NCBI GenBank assembly: GCA_010909725.1
Contig: JAACMV010000024.1
Span: 1,302,001-1,366,000, forward strand
Direction of reading: 5' to 3'
DNA from: Picochlorum sp. 'celeri'
Lineage: Eukaryota > Chlorophyta > Trebouxiophyceae
DNA: 64,000 nucleotides
Shown here one piece after another: positions 11,531 to 22,361 of the stretch. Position 1 is the stretch's first letter; each line of letters opens with the position of its first letter. The translations under genes were made by a program, and so were the position numbers. Below the pieces are notes generated by a model. That model saw only the letters and a list, made by a program, of their open reading frames with translations, ran no database searches and was not told the origin of the DNA.

Positions 11531-12367
11531 ATGGATAGAAAAGAGTTTCCATTGCTTGTAGTGCTATGTGGATTGCCTGGATCTGGCAAAACCACGATTG
11601 CGTCTGGCCTGGCGAAGAGAGCACAGGCCAATGAATTTTCCGTCAGATTGATTCATTTCGATGACGCACTGCGTGATTCTTGCGAAGGGTTTGATCCCAA
11701 GACATGGAAGGAAACCAGAACGCGCTGTATGGAAGAGGCTGAAGAGGCTTTAAAGTCGAACAACATTGTCATTTTGGATGACACAATGCATTATCACAGT
11801 ATGAGAATACAGTGTTGGAAAATGGCCAGGCGATATGGCGCATGCTATGCGCAAATATACATGGATTGTGGCTTTGATGTATGTTGTGAGAGAAATGCTC
11901 GTAGAAAAGAAATAACTCGGGTTCCAGAGCACGTGATGGATAGAATGAAACAGGTATTTGAACCTCCCAGGGTGGCATCATCCAGGTATCCATGGGACGA
12001 ACGGACGTGTGTTGTTCTCAGGCAGCAGAAGAGTCTTGATGCTGTGTGGACAGATGTATTGGATTCTTGGAATGCTCCTGCACCGCCGTTGCGAGAGGCT
12101 GAGATTGAGTCTGCCATGAAGCGATCAACGCACGAGTCATGGCTCCATCAGCTAGACATTGTCACGAGGAAGATCTTGGGCCAATACCTGTCCACAGTAG
12201 AGGAAGGAACGCGAAAACGGTTTTATGCGGAATCCATGAATAAAGAGAGAAAGCTATTGTTGGCGTCCAGTCGGCAGTCTGATGCTCGTGATCAGGCTAG
12301 TATGGATGCTCAGGTACATCAATTCCAAACCATGTGTGAGGATATTGTACGACATTCTAACGACTAA
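11531..12367 (+). CDS. PSTK: L-seryl-tRNA(Sec) kinase
   Basis: Phosphorylates the serine on Ser-tRNA(Sec), the step before SepSecS makes selenocysteinyl-tRNA. 278 aa, single exon. Walker A motif GLPGSGKTT at residues 14-22; the conserved block ILDDTMHYHSMRIQCWKMARRYG followed by a Cys-containing strand and a basic ERNARRK lid region matches the family, which distinguishes it from the related KTI12 proteins. The C-terminal extension is helical. A three-codon uORF (ATG at 11527, stop at 11536-11538) overlaps the main start and could reduce initiation. The presence of PSTK implies a selenocysteine-decoding genome; no selenoprotein or SECIS element was identified in this window. Confidence 0.82.
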   Translation: MDRKEFPLLVVLCGLPGSGKTTIASGLAKRAQANEFSVRLIHFDDALRDSCEGFDPKTWKETRTRCMEEAEEALKSNNIVILDDTMHYHSMRIQCWKMARRYGACYAQIYMDCGFDVCCERNARRKEITRVPEHVMDRMKQVFEPPRVASSRYPWDERTCVVLRQQKSLDAVWTDVLDSWNAPAPPLREAEIESAMKRSTHESWLHQLDIVTRKILGQYLSTVEEGTRKRFYAESMNKERKLLLASSRQSDARDQASMDAQVHQFQTMCEDIVRHSND

Positions 12368-12477
12368 TATACATGTATATCAAGACCTGTTACATGAGAG
12401 AAAAAAAGCGATGAAAACAGGGTCATATATGTCAAACATGTTCAAATCATCAGATGTGAATGCGTCAGTCCATTGTA

Positions 12478-13807
12478 TCATGCAGCTACTGTGCTTGGTC
12501 CCTGAGAGTCGCCACCACTTCCAGTGATGAGGGATTTGATGAACGCAAAGCATGCTTGGATCATTGCTACTATTCTCAAAAAGAATAGAACGATTGGATT
12601 GGCCTTTTTAATAGCCTGTTCTTTCTCTGCAGCAGCCATTTCCTCCTGATTCACAGTCACCGTTTCTCTGGGCAACATGTTCTTCTTCCTCTCCTGCGAT
12701 GCATTATAGTTTGACAGCAGGGAGTTGATCTTTGTTTCATACTCGGCCGTAATACTCACTCGTCTCTGTTTCGGGGCGGCTTCTGTTTCTTTCATAGTTC
12801 CAGATGAAGAGTCTTCCTTTGTTGCAGACACCATGGCTGGAGCCTTTTCTTCCACCACTGGTGTGCTGCGCTGAACACCAACTGGAGTATCCTCAGTCAT
12901 CTCTTTGATCACAGCAGCAGCCATACCAGGATTTGGATCGAGCGATGGAGCCGCAGCAGCAGCTCTTTTGGCGCTCGCTTCTCTCCAGGAATCAATCCAA
13001 GCCCTCACATGGGCAACCCTCTTCTTCCTGTCCTCCTCTGCTTCTGCCCTTGCCAGTTCTTTCTCTGCTTCCAACACACGTCGCTGTGCCTCTATTGCCT
13101 TTGCCTCTGCTTCTTTCGCCTTTCTTTCAGCCTCTGCTGCCAGTTGAGCGGACTTGTCCTTCCATGCCCCAATCCAAGCTTGCACCGTATTGACTCGGGC
13201 CTCCACCTCAACAGGATCTGGAAGCACAACCTCCTTTTCCTTTTGCTCCTCAGTCGTCTCATCTTTCTTTTCGGCAATTGGAGCGGGTGGCTCTGGCTCG
13301 GCAGCCTTGGCAGTGTCCACCACATCAGTGACAACAGCAGCAGCAGCAGCAGGCTTTGCCTCCTCCTTCAAACCCATCCTTTCCGCCATCAGCCTTTCAT
13401 CCCTTTCATCGAACCCATTCGCATCTCGAATAGCCATGGCTAAACCACACAACGCTGCTCCAGATAATGCAACACCGCCAAAAACAGCTGCCAGCTCTGC
13501 AGTGGCAGCATCGGCCAGGATGGCTCTTGGCGGCAAAACTGCTCGGTCATTTCCACGCCGCCTAATACCCCGTCTCTCGCTACAAAAAGATATAAAACGT
13601 ATTTATCAATACTTTTGGCGACACATATGGATGTACGCGTGCAACATCATGATTGGGTTCTGTCGAACATGAAAAATTCGAATTCGAACCAAATTTCTCG
13701 GCCACGAACCGCCCTGCATGAACTCGTAAAACATACCTTGTAATTTTTAATATTTTTGGATGCTGGAATCCAGTCGATTTGACGACGGGTGTAGACAGAT
13801 ACATCAT
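12478..13807 (-). CDS. Ala/Glu-rich coiled-coil membrane protein, probably plastid
   Basis: Unrecognised 390-aa protein rebuilt from two exons: 13737-13807 (start ATG at 13807) and 12478-13579, 157-bp intron with GTATGT donor. The join gives a basic, hydroxylated N-terminus ending ...RAVLPPRAILADAATAELAAVFGG, then a hydrophobic stretch (FGGVALSGAALCGLAMAI), consistent with a plastid transit peptide and a thylakoid or envelope anchor. The centre is charged coiled coil flanked by two copies of a motif, VQAWIGAWK and VRAWIDSWR, about 70 residues apart. Near the C-terminus is a second hydrophobic helix (PIVLFFLRIVAMIQACFAFI). No known family recognised. Plastid location is inference from the presequence. 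Confidence 0.6.
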
Positions 13808-13958
13808 GCCAGCAAATAGTCAGAATTGCAAGGAAACTCAATCGTGCGTTGCTACGACCACTCTTTGAATAAGAAAAAAGCGCCAGAAAATAAAAATATG
13901 CAGCATTATAGGAAGGGCGCTAGCGTGCAGCTTGTAAATACCATTCCAAGGCTACATG

Positions 13959-13970
13959 TGCCTCGAGGCA
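13959..13970. repeat. 12-bp perfect palindrome TGCCTCGAGGCA
   Basis: Perfect palindrome in the spacer between two leftward genes (13808-14113), upstream of the coiled-coil protein. It belongs to the class of intergenic palindromes repeated through the window. No other feature is evident in this spacer. Confidence 0.5.
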
Positions 13971-14113
13971 ATCGCCTCTCAATCCAGTCACTAGGAAGAA
14001 GAAGGGGGAAGAGAGACAAACAAATAAGAGCAATTGCTCTGGCGAAGATCGTTACAGTACAATCTGTGCTAACAAACGAATGTATGTATCAGTTTCTACC
14101 TAGAAGTGCAAAA

Positions 14114-17100
14114 CTATGTGTGGGAGCTATGGTTGAAGACCTTGACAGATTTGGCCTGGACACGAGCCCAGAGATGTGTCAAGGTTGTCCTCAGAGCAGA
14201 GTTTGTGCGAGGAAGCCGTACAAGGAAAAATAGCAGCGCAAGGACGGCAAATCCATAGTATACGCCAACTAAGACACCAATATCTCTGGTGGTGTCATTG
14301 CAATTAAATCCCAAGGTGGTCAAAAAGGTCTCACCGCTGATATCTGGAATCTCCAAGGTCTCTGATGTTGGACCAGATTGGTACAAAAATGTAAACGACT
14401 GGCCTTTGAGTTCTGTCGACATCATTGATTCGAAGGCATAGAAAAAGACTGACAAGTAATGGATCCATCGGAGGACTGCTGGGATGGAGTTGACGTTGAC
14501 CAAGAACCCTGTGAACGCGAGTGAAAAGAGCAAGATAAAGTTCATGATGAATGATGTCTGCCCCGCGGTGTTGCATGCTATTGTCACTACCATGGATAAC
14601 GCTCCCACTGCGCAATTGAAAGAAATGAGGATGAAGAGATAGCTTGCTGCATATGCAGAGCCATATTGGAAACCTGCCATATAGTAAAATGGCAACCAAT
14701 ACAAGATTGCTGGTATGACTCGCAAAAGCATGCCGTCGAGTGCTATCTTTGATATCAAATAACTTGATGGACGATAGAATTTCGATCGAACTTCCCTCAT
14801 CACCACGGTTCTTTCATTCATCAGCAAGTCCACTGTTGTCAGAGATGTAAAGGCCAAAAATGCCAGGGCAAAGAATGTCCCACCCATTCTGTTTTGAACA
14901 CCGACGCTTGTATCATCAAGTTCATAGAATATTGCACCCGTGACGACCCCAGTGCAGGTTGACAGGATAACGTGCAATGTCAGAAGAGTAGGATTGCGAA
15001 TGATATCAACCAATGTTCTCCAAAACATGACTGACAGTTCTCTCCGTACATCATGTTCTGCTCGATTTTTCTGAGTCGTGTTTTCTTCTGACATTCTATC
15101 ATCAGCAGATACGGTGTCGACGGTGGGCGATGGCTCTTCAGATTGGCATGCAGCCAAGTCTTCATTTAGGATTGCTTCCCTGCCTTCAAACTTGATCTTT
15201 CCTGGGCTACCCACGGAGGAATTCTTTACTACAGACTTGTCTCGCATTTGCTTTGTTCGCAACATGGCAATCACGCTCTCTGGATTGCTAGCAACTTGTA
15301 ACATATGCTCTGCAGTTGGAGTGTTTCTTGCTGGTGGAACCCCTGCATCTGTCATAAATTGGCTTGCCTCCTCTGGTTTCCCCATGTACAAAATTCGACC
15401 ATGACCCATCAAAATAACCGTATCAAGACCAAAGTACATGTCCTTCGAAGGCTGATGCAGGGATGCAATAACAACCCTGCCAGCTGCAGCTACTTGGCGT
15501 AAACAACGAGCCAATGTCATTGCTGTGTACGAGTCCAGCCCACTGGTTGGCTCATCTAGAACGATGATTGACGGATCAGTCACAAGTTCCATCGCAATGG
15601 TGACCCTGCGGCGTTCACCTCCAGAGACACCGCGAATCTTACCAGATCCTCCAACCTGTGAATCACCTAAATGCTGGATACCTAGCTCAATCAAGACATT
15701 TTCCACACGCTTATTGATTTCATCTGGACTCGTCTCTGTTGGCAGCCTCAAAAGTGCGGAATACTTGACGCATTCACGAACTGTCAGGGTGGGAATGAGA
15801 CAGTCTGTCTGAGGCACATAGGCAACCTGGTGTGCTTTGCAGGGCTCCCCATTGATCAAAACACTGCCCTCCAACACAGCACTACTTCCAAGGTCAATCG
15901 CAGATCCTGTGATACTACTCAAGAGTGTTGTTTTACCACAACCAGATGGTCCAAGAATACCAACAACTTGACCTGCATTGATGACGCCATTGCAATCTTT
16001 CAAAACACACCACTCCCCCTTGTGCCTTCCATCATGCAATTCAACAACTTTTTGTGCAGCATCCATATGATTGGTCTTTTTGGGACGAGTGAACTCTTCT
16101 GGTACTTCTACATCATCTGATGTCTTCAATCCAAGCTTTTTCTTCGCCTTTTTCACCACCGAATGTGTCACGCCATGATTGGGTGATGAAAATGTGTGCA
16201 TCGTCCCATGACGCACCAAAGCCTTCCCTCTCAACGATTGCCGTTTTACATCAGCAACCTCCTCAGACATTGGAACATACACTGCTAGATTATGAAACTC
16301 AAATGTGTCCACCATGGCCTTGTCAGACTTGACATTCGTCCCAACATGTCCATTGCACGAAAAGCCAGTCTTCCAGTACTCTTTCATTTTATACGAATGA
16401 AACCCAACAAACCCAATAACAACAGCCAGAACTATGGTAGGTATTGACGCAATGAAACCATTCAAATGAAGGTTGTCGACTGGTTGCTCTAATTCACTCG
16501 GCGGAACAACCACTTCTGACTGCTCAATTGATGATGTCGACGGAACCAAGCACTCTCCTGTAACACACTGCGTCTCAATCCGTGGAACAACAAACCCTTC
16601 CAGTCCAAGAATGCACGTCCCATTATCTTGACACTCCCAAGTCACTTGATCATTCGCTGACTTGACAATGTTATCGATGAGCACATCATTATTGCATTCT
16701 CCATTATCAGAGCACTGGCACACAATCTTTTCACACACAACATTCTTCCCACCTGGTGTCATCGAGCACGCTGTCGCATCACATTCCACTCCAATTCGAG
16801 GATCATTAATATTGAATGCAATGTAACAGTATTTATCCCCATCCTGCTGCAACAGTCTCCTCCGTCCGAATAAACCCTGCTGTGACCCATCCACTGCAGG
16901 TGCAGCATTGTCGTCCTTGAATCCCGTAAAACACTGCACTTTCACACTATCAGGCTCTAACAGATTAACAATCAAAGGAGGGCCACTTGGATTGCATTGA
17001 TACGCCTTGATCGTGCTGGTATTCGCAAATGCAAAGTCATTTGAGCAGGTTGCCAAACTGTTCCCTAGGGACTGAACGCATTGGTCATCACTTGTACACA

Positions 17101-17464
17101 CACTACACCCTGGACCCGGCAGGCCTGGAGGACAAGAATCTGCCTGTGCATATACAGCTATATCACACGAATGCAACCCTGCATAGCATCAATGTGAGAA
17201 GAATAAGAACTAGTCCAACAGCAGGTTCGGCGCGTCCTAGAACACGTTGGTTTCCCGAACAATACCCAATTTTTCACAAAGCAACCCCTCAAAGAACCCA
17301 TATTTCTGTGAAACAAGTACTCAGACCCCAAGGAATCCGCATATCCGATAGCAATCGAACCCACGCGGTTCCAACACACAGTCCATGTCCAGGCACGCAC
17401 CCAGTACAACTGCAAGAACAAGCACAGCTATCGTCGAGACTCCATTCGCATGGTATAGTCTCAT
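14114..17464 (-). CDS. ABCG half-transporter with extracellular Cys-rich N-terminus
   Basis: Membrane exporter of the ABCG subgroup that includes plant ABCG24/ABCG28. Two exons: 17401-17464 and 14114-17178, 222-bp intron with GTGCGT donor; 1042 aa. The first exon supplies the signal peptide (TIAVLVLAVVLGLHSCDIAVYAQA before DSCPPG), which the long frame alone lacks. A Cys-rich EGF-like region (about residues 35-230) is followed by a membrane helix (about 262-282), then the ATPase domain: Walker A GPSGCGKTT (about 430-438), signature VSGGERRRVTIA, Walker B SIIVLDEPTSGLD. The C-terminus is a six-helix ABC2-type membrane domain. Substrate unknown; must dimerise to work. The exon 1 join is inferred from splice signals and phase. 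Confidence 0.9.
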
Positions 17465-17909
17465 CCTAAATTAATCTTTCTATGAAATTACACTCTTATT
17501 TTGTTCTATGTCTGGTTGTAGCAGAGGAACCTCGGTGTACCGACTGACGGAGAGCAGTTCTCGAGACACCCAGCACCACCACCGCCACTATGATCTCTCT
17601 GTACCAATAACAAAATAATTTTATGAACAAAAAGTGAAATTAATGGGTAATGGAGGGGGTTCTGGGATGTATGGGGATATCTGATCATGGGTAGGTGGAC
17701 CACCAGTACGTTTGGTTGGTCATCGTACATCCGAACGACTCATCACATTCACCCCATGGATCCTCTGTGAATACATTTTTTTTCAATCGATGCATGGTGT
17801 CTTCTTTATGTCTCTCTCTATACTATATACATACACACACATAGTTTAATATCGATGGGCACATGGCTTTGTAGGTTTTCAATCAGCCACTACTTGGTTG
17901 GTATTCTGG
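17465..17909. other. Intergenic
   Basis: About 445 bp upstream of the ABCG gene and downstream of the permease. Contains a small inverted repeat TCGGT-gt-ACCGA (17532-17543) and A+T-rich DNA. No gene supported. Confidence 0.4.
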
Positions 17910-18956
17910 TTATTCCTGCTGCTGCTGCCCTCCTGCAGGAGGAGAGGGCAACAGTGGTGAGGTGAGGTCTTGACCATCATTGACGTGCTCTTCTTCTCGG
18001 TCCGTTGTAGCACGTCCATCCTGTCTATGACGTTTCTTCTTCTGAAATATTCCAGACAGTGTGGAGAGGATTCTGGAAGACAGGGATCCTCTGCTCTTTT
18101 TACAGATCAATTGATGGGCTGGCTGGAGTCTGTGTCTGTTGTCACAGAGACAAAATACCGTCATGTATACGGTCATGATGGAACTTACGCTGGATGATAC
18201 TGCAACTAAAAAGAAGATTATGATTTGGTAGCGCGCTGCGACGGCTGGGTCTGAGCCTCCAAGGATTTGACCAGTCATCATGCCAGGGATGGAGACAATC
18301 CCAACCACATTCATGGTATTTATTAATGGCGTCATGGCGAGCCTAAGAGATGTATACACCACGTCCCGTGTAGCTTCCATTCGAGTAGCTCCTAAAGATA
18401 ACAAAAGCTCAATACCGTCTCGGCCATTGGCAAACTCGCTTAGAATGGATGTCAGGCCAACAGAGACTGATGAACACGCATTCCCCAGCAGCATGCCTAG
18501 CAGGGGAATCAGATACTGAGGTTCATACCATGGAGATACGCCAATCACAACGATGAGACCAAATGATATCACTGCTGCACATGTAACGCCAATGCTAAAA
18601 AACACCGCCATGAATTCCCACGAGTATGCATGCTGTGGTCGAGACACGGCTTCTGCTGATGCCACAAGAATCATAATGAGGCAGTACCCTAGGGTCATCC
18701 ACCATAGATTCGAGGTGAATATAGGGACGAGAATCCACCCTAATACAGAGAGTTGAGATGCACAGCGAATTGCTCCAATTGCAAGTTTATTATGCAGATG
18801 TAGCCTGAGACGGAGAGAGAGCAATGCAACAGCAACAAGGGGCACGACAGCAAAAGCCAGGTGAAGAGGGCTAATGGCTATCGGGCCCCCAGGGTCTTCC
18901 TGCGACAAGTGGCTCATATTGCTTTGGATTGAAGAGACTACTGGGGCTGCCACCAT
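17910..18956 (-). CDS. UPF0014 / ALS3-STAR2-FetB-type ABC permease
   Basis: Membrane subunit of a two-part ABC transporter related to bacterial FetB and plant ALS3/STAR2 (aluminium tolerance). 348 aa as a separate gene. Six to seven hydrophobic helices; family features include HNKLAIGAIRCASQLSVLGWILVPIF, LLGNACSSVSVGLTSIL, ELLLSLGATRMEATRDVV and the motif INTMNVVGIVSIPGMMTGQILGG. The C-terminal tail is polar and basic, then Gln-rich. Its first 29 codons overlap the end of the ATPase frame at 18871-19776 by 86 nt in another frame on the same strand. It may instead be the second half of a fused protein if a 91-bp intron 18900-18990 (weak GTAGAA donor, CGCAG acceptor) is spliced. Confidence 0.88.
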   Translation of the reverse strand: MVAAPVVSSIQSNMSHLSQEDPGGPIAISPLHLAFAVVPLVAVALLSLRLRLHLHNKLAIGAIRCASQLSVLGWILVPIFTSNLWWMTLGYCLIMILVASAEAVSRPQHAYSWEFMAVFFSIGVTCAAVISFGLIVVIGVSPWYEPQYLIPLLGMLLGNACSSVSVGLTSILSEFANGRDGIELLLSLGATRMEATRDVVYTSLRLAMTPLINTMNVVGIVSIPGMMTGQILGGSDPAVAARYQIIIFFLVAVSSSVSSIMTVYMTVFCLCDNRHRLQPAHQLICKKSRGSLSSRILSTLSGIFQKKKRHRQDGRATTDREEEHVNDGQDLTSPLLPSPPAGGQQQQE

Positions 18957-19776
18957 CCTCCGAGTTGTCCAAATCCTTATCTGATTCTACAAATGTATAG
19001 GCACCCTGCAGACCTGGCAAGCTTGACTGAATATATGTTTCAGGTGATAACGGCGGGGTACCCACGACTGCAAAAGAACCGCTAGGAATTTCTAATATAG
19101 ATCCACCGACACGGCCCGGCTGGTATCGATCGTGGCTCACCCACACCAAACCACACCCAGATGATTTCAACAGTCGTTCAACCTTTCTAGCAGACTCTGG
19201 ATCCAATGCAGATGTTGGCTCGTCGAGTAATAGAAACACAGGATTCAACGCTAAAGCAATGGCAATATGAACTCGTTGGGCTTGACCACCAGACAGAGAC
19301 GCCCACGACTGATGAAGTATTGATTGTTCAAGCCCCAAGTAGTGAATCAGTTGAGGCAAGTCACCTCGAGGCCTCCTTCGCTGCGCAGCAAATTGCTGCA
19401 CTTTGAAATAGAATTCGGCCGGAGTATCCGTAAATCCAGTCCTAGACTGTGAAATATAGCTCACTTGAGCCCTCCAATCTGGCAGACGGATATTCTCTTG
19501 CGGTACGCCGTTGAAAAACAGGGTACGAGGCTCAACCCTGTCCAACCCAGCTAAACTTCGAAGCAACTGACTTTTTCCAGCTCCGCTTGGACCACGAATG
19601 AACAGAGTCTCTCCTCGTCGGATAGAGAATGATATATTTGTAAACAAAAGTTTATCACCCACTTGTTTGGACAATCCCCGTACCAGCAACTCCTCCCGAG
19701 GCTCGTGCTTGTCTTGCTCAATATCAAACTCCTCGTGGTTATGGAGGCCTTCAACTTGCCCCACAGACATTCGCAT
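18871..19776 (-). CDS. ABC ATPase, FetA/STAR1 type
   Basis: Nucleotide-binding subunit that pairs with the UPF0014-type permease just downstream. 301 aa. Walker A GPSGAGKSQLL, Q-loop region YISQSRTGF, signature LSGGQAQRVHIAIAL, Walker B VFLLLDEPTSALD, switch His in VSHDRYQ. The ATPase domain proper ends near LEIPSGSF; the remaining 60 residues form a polar tail that lies over the permease start. In bacteria the fetA and fetB genes form an operon and in land plants STAR1 and STAR2 are separate genes, so same-strand overlap here is unusual for a eukaryote. Splicing at 18900-18990 would fuse the two into one protein of about 591 aa. Confidence 0.88.
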   Translation of the reverse strand: MRMSVGQVEGLHNHEEFDIEQDKHEPREELLVRGLSKQVGDKLLFTNISFSIRRGETLFIRGPSGAGKSQLLRSLAGLDRVEPRTLFFNGVPQENIRLPDWRAQVSYISQSRTGFTDTPAEFYFKVQQFAAQRRRPRGDLPQLIHYLGLEQSILHQSWASLSGGQAQRVHIAIALALNPVFLLLDEPTSALDPESARKVERLLKSSGCGLVWVSHDRYQPGRVGGSILEIPSGSFAVVGTPPLSPETYIQSSLPGLQGAYTFVESDKDLDNSEDGGSPSSLFNPKQYEPLVAGRPWGPDSH

Positions 19777-20068
19777 GGAATATTTGTGTTATGATACGAT
19801 TAGATCTGCAAGGAGGAGGCTTCATACGGCAGAAATGTACCCTTGGGTTTGAACATGGAATCTTTTTTGAACACCTAGTTCCGTAAAAAGAAATAGAATG
19901 TTCTTCTTTTCATGGGTATTCTACAACTGCATGGTCAATAATGCGGTGCACCATATGCGTAAAAGTATCTAAAGGTGTATTAAAACAATATGTCCGTCTG
20001 TCTGGCTGAGACGTACAGGCGTATCGATTGGATTTTTTATTCTTCAAAGGAACATGTCCTGAACGAAC

Positions 20069-20842
20069 ATGGATGAAGCCGATAGGAAGGCATCCATGCG
20101 CGCTGTATGGAGTAAACGACAGAAATATAAACATGATGTGACTAGAAGACGACATTCTACTCGGGATGCAGGAACAGGAGGAGCAAGAGGAGGAAGAGCA
20201 AGAGGGAAGCCTGGGACTCATAGAGTAGCAGAGCAGCGTGATCGATATGATGACATTGTCGAAGAAGGGACGGTAGAAAGAGGAGAGGATTATGAAGAAT
20301 GGTTGGCAATGTGCCCGAAGGAGCCTCCCGAAGTGTTGGTTCGACAGCGTGCCCTGTTGCCTGATGTGGATTTTCTGCGCAGGACATTACAAGAGGAGCA
20401 TGTCACATCGTCTTCGGTAGGCGACACGGGTGGATTGAATCTACAATATATAGCATCCGTGTTGAGTTGTATCCCAAGTATACAGGATGTGCTTGATGTG
20501 CCAGATGAGACCATGCTGGTCATGTTTGGTCAAAAAAAAACTAGGCAGCATTCTTCTGCAGAAGGGTACCCGCCCCAGTCCACTCCAGATGATGCCTCTG
20601 ATGCACAAGAAGTAACACACGCTCTTGATGAGAAGGAAAAGATTATAGCAACAGAAAGAGTGTCGCAGGAGAGTGCTGTTCCCCATGGAAGGGAGAATGT
20701 TGGTGAAAACAACAAGCAGGTCTCTGTGGATGATGTTCTTGCTGCTGCCATGGGCGATCACTTGTCACTGAATACAGCATCAGATCACCCAGTAAGTCGA
20801 GAAGAACAAGACGATTTAGACGCTTGGTTTGAGAACTTATAA
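20069..20842 (+). CDS. Aven-like RGG protein (tentative)
   Basis: 257-aa soluble protein. The N-terminus is basic with an Arg/Gly segment (GGARGGRARGKPG), typical of RNA-binding tails. The middle has a hydrophobic helix pair (LNLQYIASVLSCIPSIQDVL) and the C-terminus ends in an acidic EEQDDLDAWFENL. Order and spacing (RGG tail, short helical core, final acidic ELxxWL-type motif) resemble the cell-death and translation regulator Aven of animals and plants. The similarity is weak and from memory, so the name is only a suggestion. It lies head-to-head with the ABC ATPase (292-bp spacer) and tail-to-tail with the ankyrin gene (48 bp). Confidence 0.4.
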   Translation: MDEADRKASMRAVWSKRQKYKHDVTRRRHSTRDAGTGGARGGRARGKPGTHRVAEQRDRYDDIVEEGTVERGEDYEEWLAMCPKEPPEVLVRQRALLPDVDFLRRTLQEEHVTSSSVGDTGGLNLQYIASVLSCIPSIQDVLDVPDETMLVMFGQKKTRQHSSAEGYPPQSTPDDASDAQEVTHALDEKEKIIATERVSQESAVPHGRENVGENNKQVSVDDVLAAAMGDHLSLNTASDHPVSREEQDDLDAWFENL

Positions 20843-20890
20843 ACAAAAGAAATAGTAAAAACAATGAAGAATCATATGTTCACATACTGC

Positions 20891-22177
20891 CTATGAGTCT
20901 GGATCTATGACTGCATGTCTAAATGGCGCATCACGAGCTGCTTCGAACAAACGCGTATATGTCCTAGAACCATGTGTCGTCAAGTCAATTGGCCGTAAAG
21001 ACATGCTATTTATACAGTATGGGTCGGCTCCGGCATCAAGCAACATTGACACACAGTCAAAGTGATCCCCACGAACTGCATTATGCAGCGGCGAATCCCC
21101 ATCATTATCCGACATATGCACACAATCTGGAGCTTTTCCAAGTAGTAACCCAAGAATAGATACATAACCACCGGCTGCAGCGTCATGGAGCGGTGTTGCT
21201 CCATCCTCATCTACCACATTCGCTGCGTGTCCCATGTCCAGGAGAAATTGCGCAATTTCATAATGCCCATGCAAGCACGCCAAATGAAGCGCAGTGTCCC
21301 CAGTAGGCCCAACCATACCCAAGGACGACCGCATGATTGCAGCCGTCTGAAACACAGCCGTGAGATTTCCTTCCTCAATTGCTCTATGGAATCTCTCCAA
21401 AATCTGCTCTGAACTGGTATGCATCTCCCGTCTCCAAATATCCATTAATCTATTCGCCATAGACTCTACCGAATAACTTCTCATCGGTGAGTACTGATTA
21501 TTATTCAAACGCGGATTCATATCAAAGTGATCCAGATGCCCCACCATCACCTGTATTGCACGAAATGCAAATGTACATTCATCCGACCGCCTCGCCCGGG
21601 ACAATGATCCCACCCTTCGATCCACATTCCTCAAATATGTATGACGAATACGCTCTGCCAATCTATGACACTCCCTACGAATGCGTTCCTCATCCATCTC
21701 CCCTTGCACCTCCTCCCTGACCACCTGACCAGTACCTTGCACCTCTCCCTCACCCATCCGACGTCTATGCACATGAATAATCGTCTCAATCAAACTATCA
21801 TGCTCAGACAAGGGTTCTTGTCCCAGATTATCAGCAAGAAAACCAGGCTCCTGCAATACCCCATGCCCACCTACCACTCCAGTATACCGGTCCGCCTCCT
21901 CCTCCGCGATACTCCGCCGGTACATTTCCATCCCTGCTCGTATATTCCGCAAACTCCTTTGCTGTTCGTCGAGATGTCGCTGGCTCTGACGCTCTCCATC
22001 ACGAAAACCATGCCGTTGATTCAAATGCGGTCCTTCCTCTTTGACTCGCTCTTCTAATACAGAATCACGACTATCCAAATAGCCTCGAAATGGAATCCCC
22101 ATGTTTGGAAATAATAAAACGAAGACAAAGGAAGCTGGGCTGGAACATGTGTCTTGATTCGCTAACGAATTCGCCAT
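20891..22177 (-). CDS. Ankyrin-repeat protein
   Basis: 428 aa from the ATG at 22177; a second candidate start is at 22102. The N-terminal region is charged, helical and Arg/Glu-rich. The C-terminal third has about four ankyrin repeats (GDTALHLACLHGHYEIAQFLLDMG, GATPLHDAAAGGYVSILGLLLGK, GDSPLHNAVRGDHFDCVSMLLDAG), followed by PYCINSMSLRPIDL. This is a protein-protein interaction scaffold; the partner is unknown. The open frame continues upstream without an ATG, so a further 5' exon is possible. Confidence 0.85.
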   Translation of the reverse strand: MANSLANQDTCSSPASFVFVLLFPNMGIPFRGYLDSRDSVLEERVKEEGPHLNQRHGFRDGERQSQRHLDEQQRSLRNIRAGMEMYRRSIAEEEADRYTGVVGGHGVLQEPGFLADNLGQEPLSEHDSLIETIIHVHRRRMGEGEVQGTGQVVREEVQGEMDEERIRRECHRLAERIRHTYLRNVDRRVGSLSRARRSDECTFAFRAIQVMVGHLDHFDMNPRLNNNQYSPMRSYSVESMANRLMDIWRREMHTSSEQILERFHRAIEEGNLTAVFQTAAIMRSSLGMVGPTGDTALHLACLHGHYEIAQFLLDMGHAANVVDEDGATPLHDAAAGGYVSILGLLLGKAPDCVHMSDNDGDSPLHNAVRGDHFDCVSMLLDAGADPYCINSMSLRPIDLTTHGSRTYTRLFEAARDAPFRHAVIDPDS

Positions 22178-22361
22178 ATTGATATAGAGTACGGTCAATG
22201 GCACCGTTGGACCGAAGACCGTAACCAAATACACAACGATCGGTCGGGTCTGGTCCCATAGGTCGAATATTCGGCTCACATACGAGTATCAAACTCAAAA
22301 ACTGCATATAAAATAGTCGAGTGACGTGGAGAGAAGGCGTATCATCGTAGGAGAAGAAACC

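Noticed and set aside
13826..14233. 135-codon plus-strand frame upstream of and overlapping the ABCG 3' end
   Set aside because: No ATG context or homology; overlaps a clear gene and an intergenic palindrome.
18900..18990. Definite intron fusing the ABC ATPase and permease
   Set aside because: Phase fits, but the donor is weak and both frames have plausible own ends, so it is kept only as a hypothesis.
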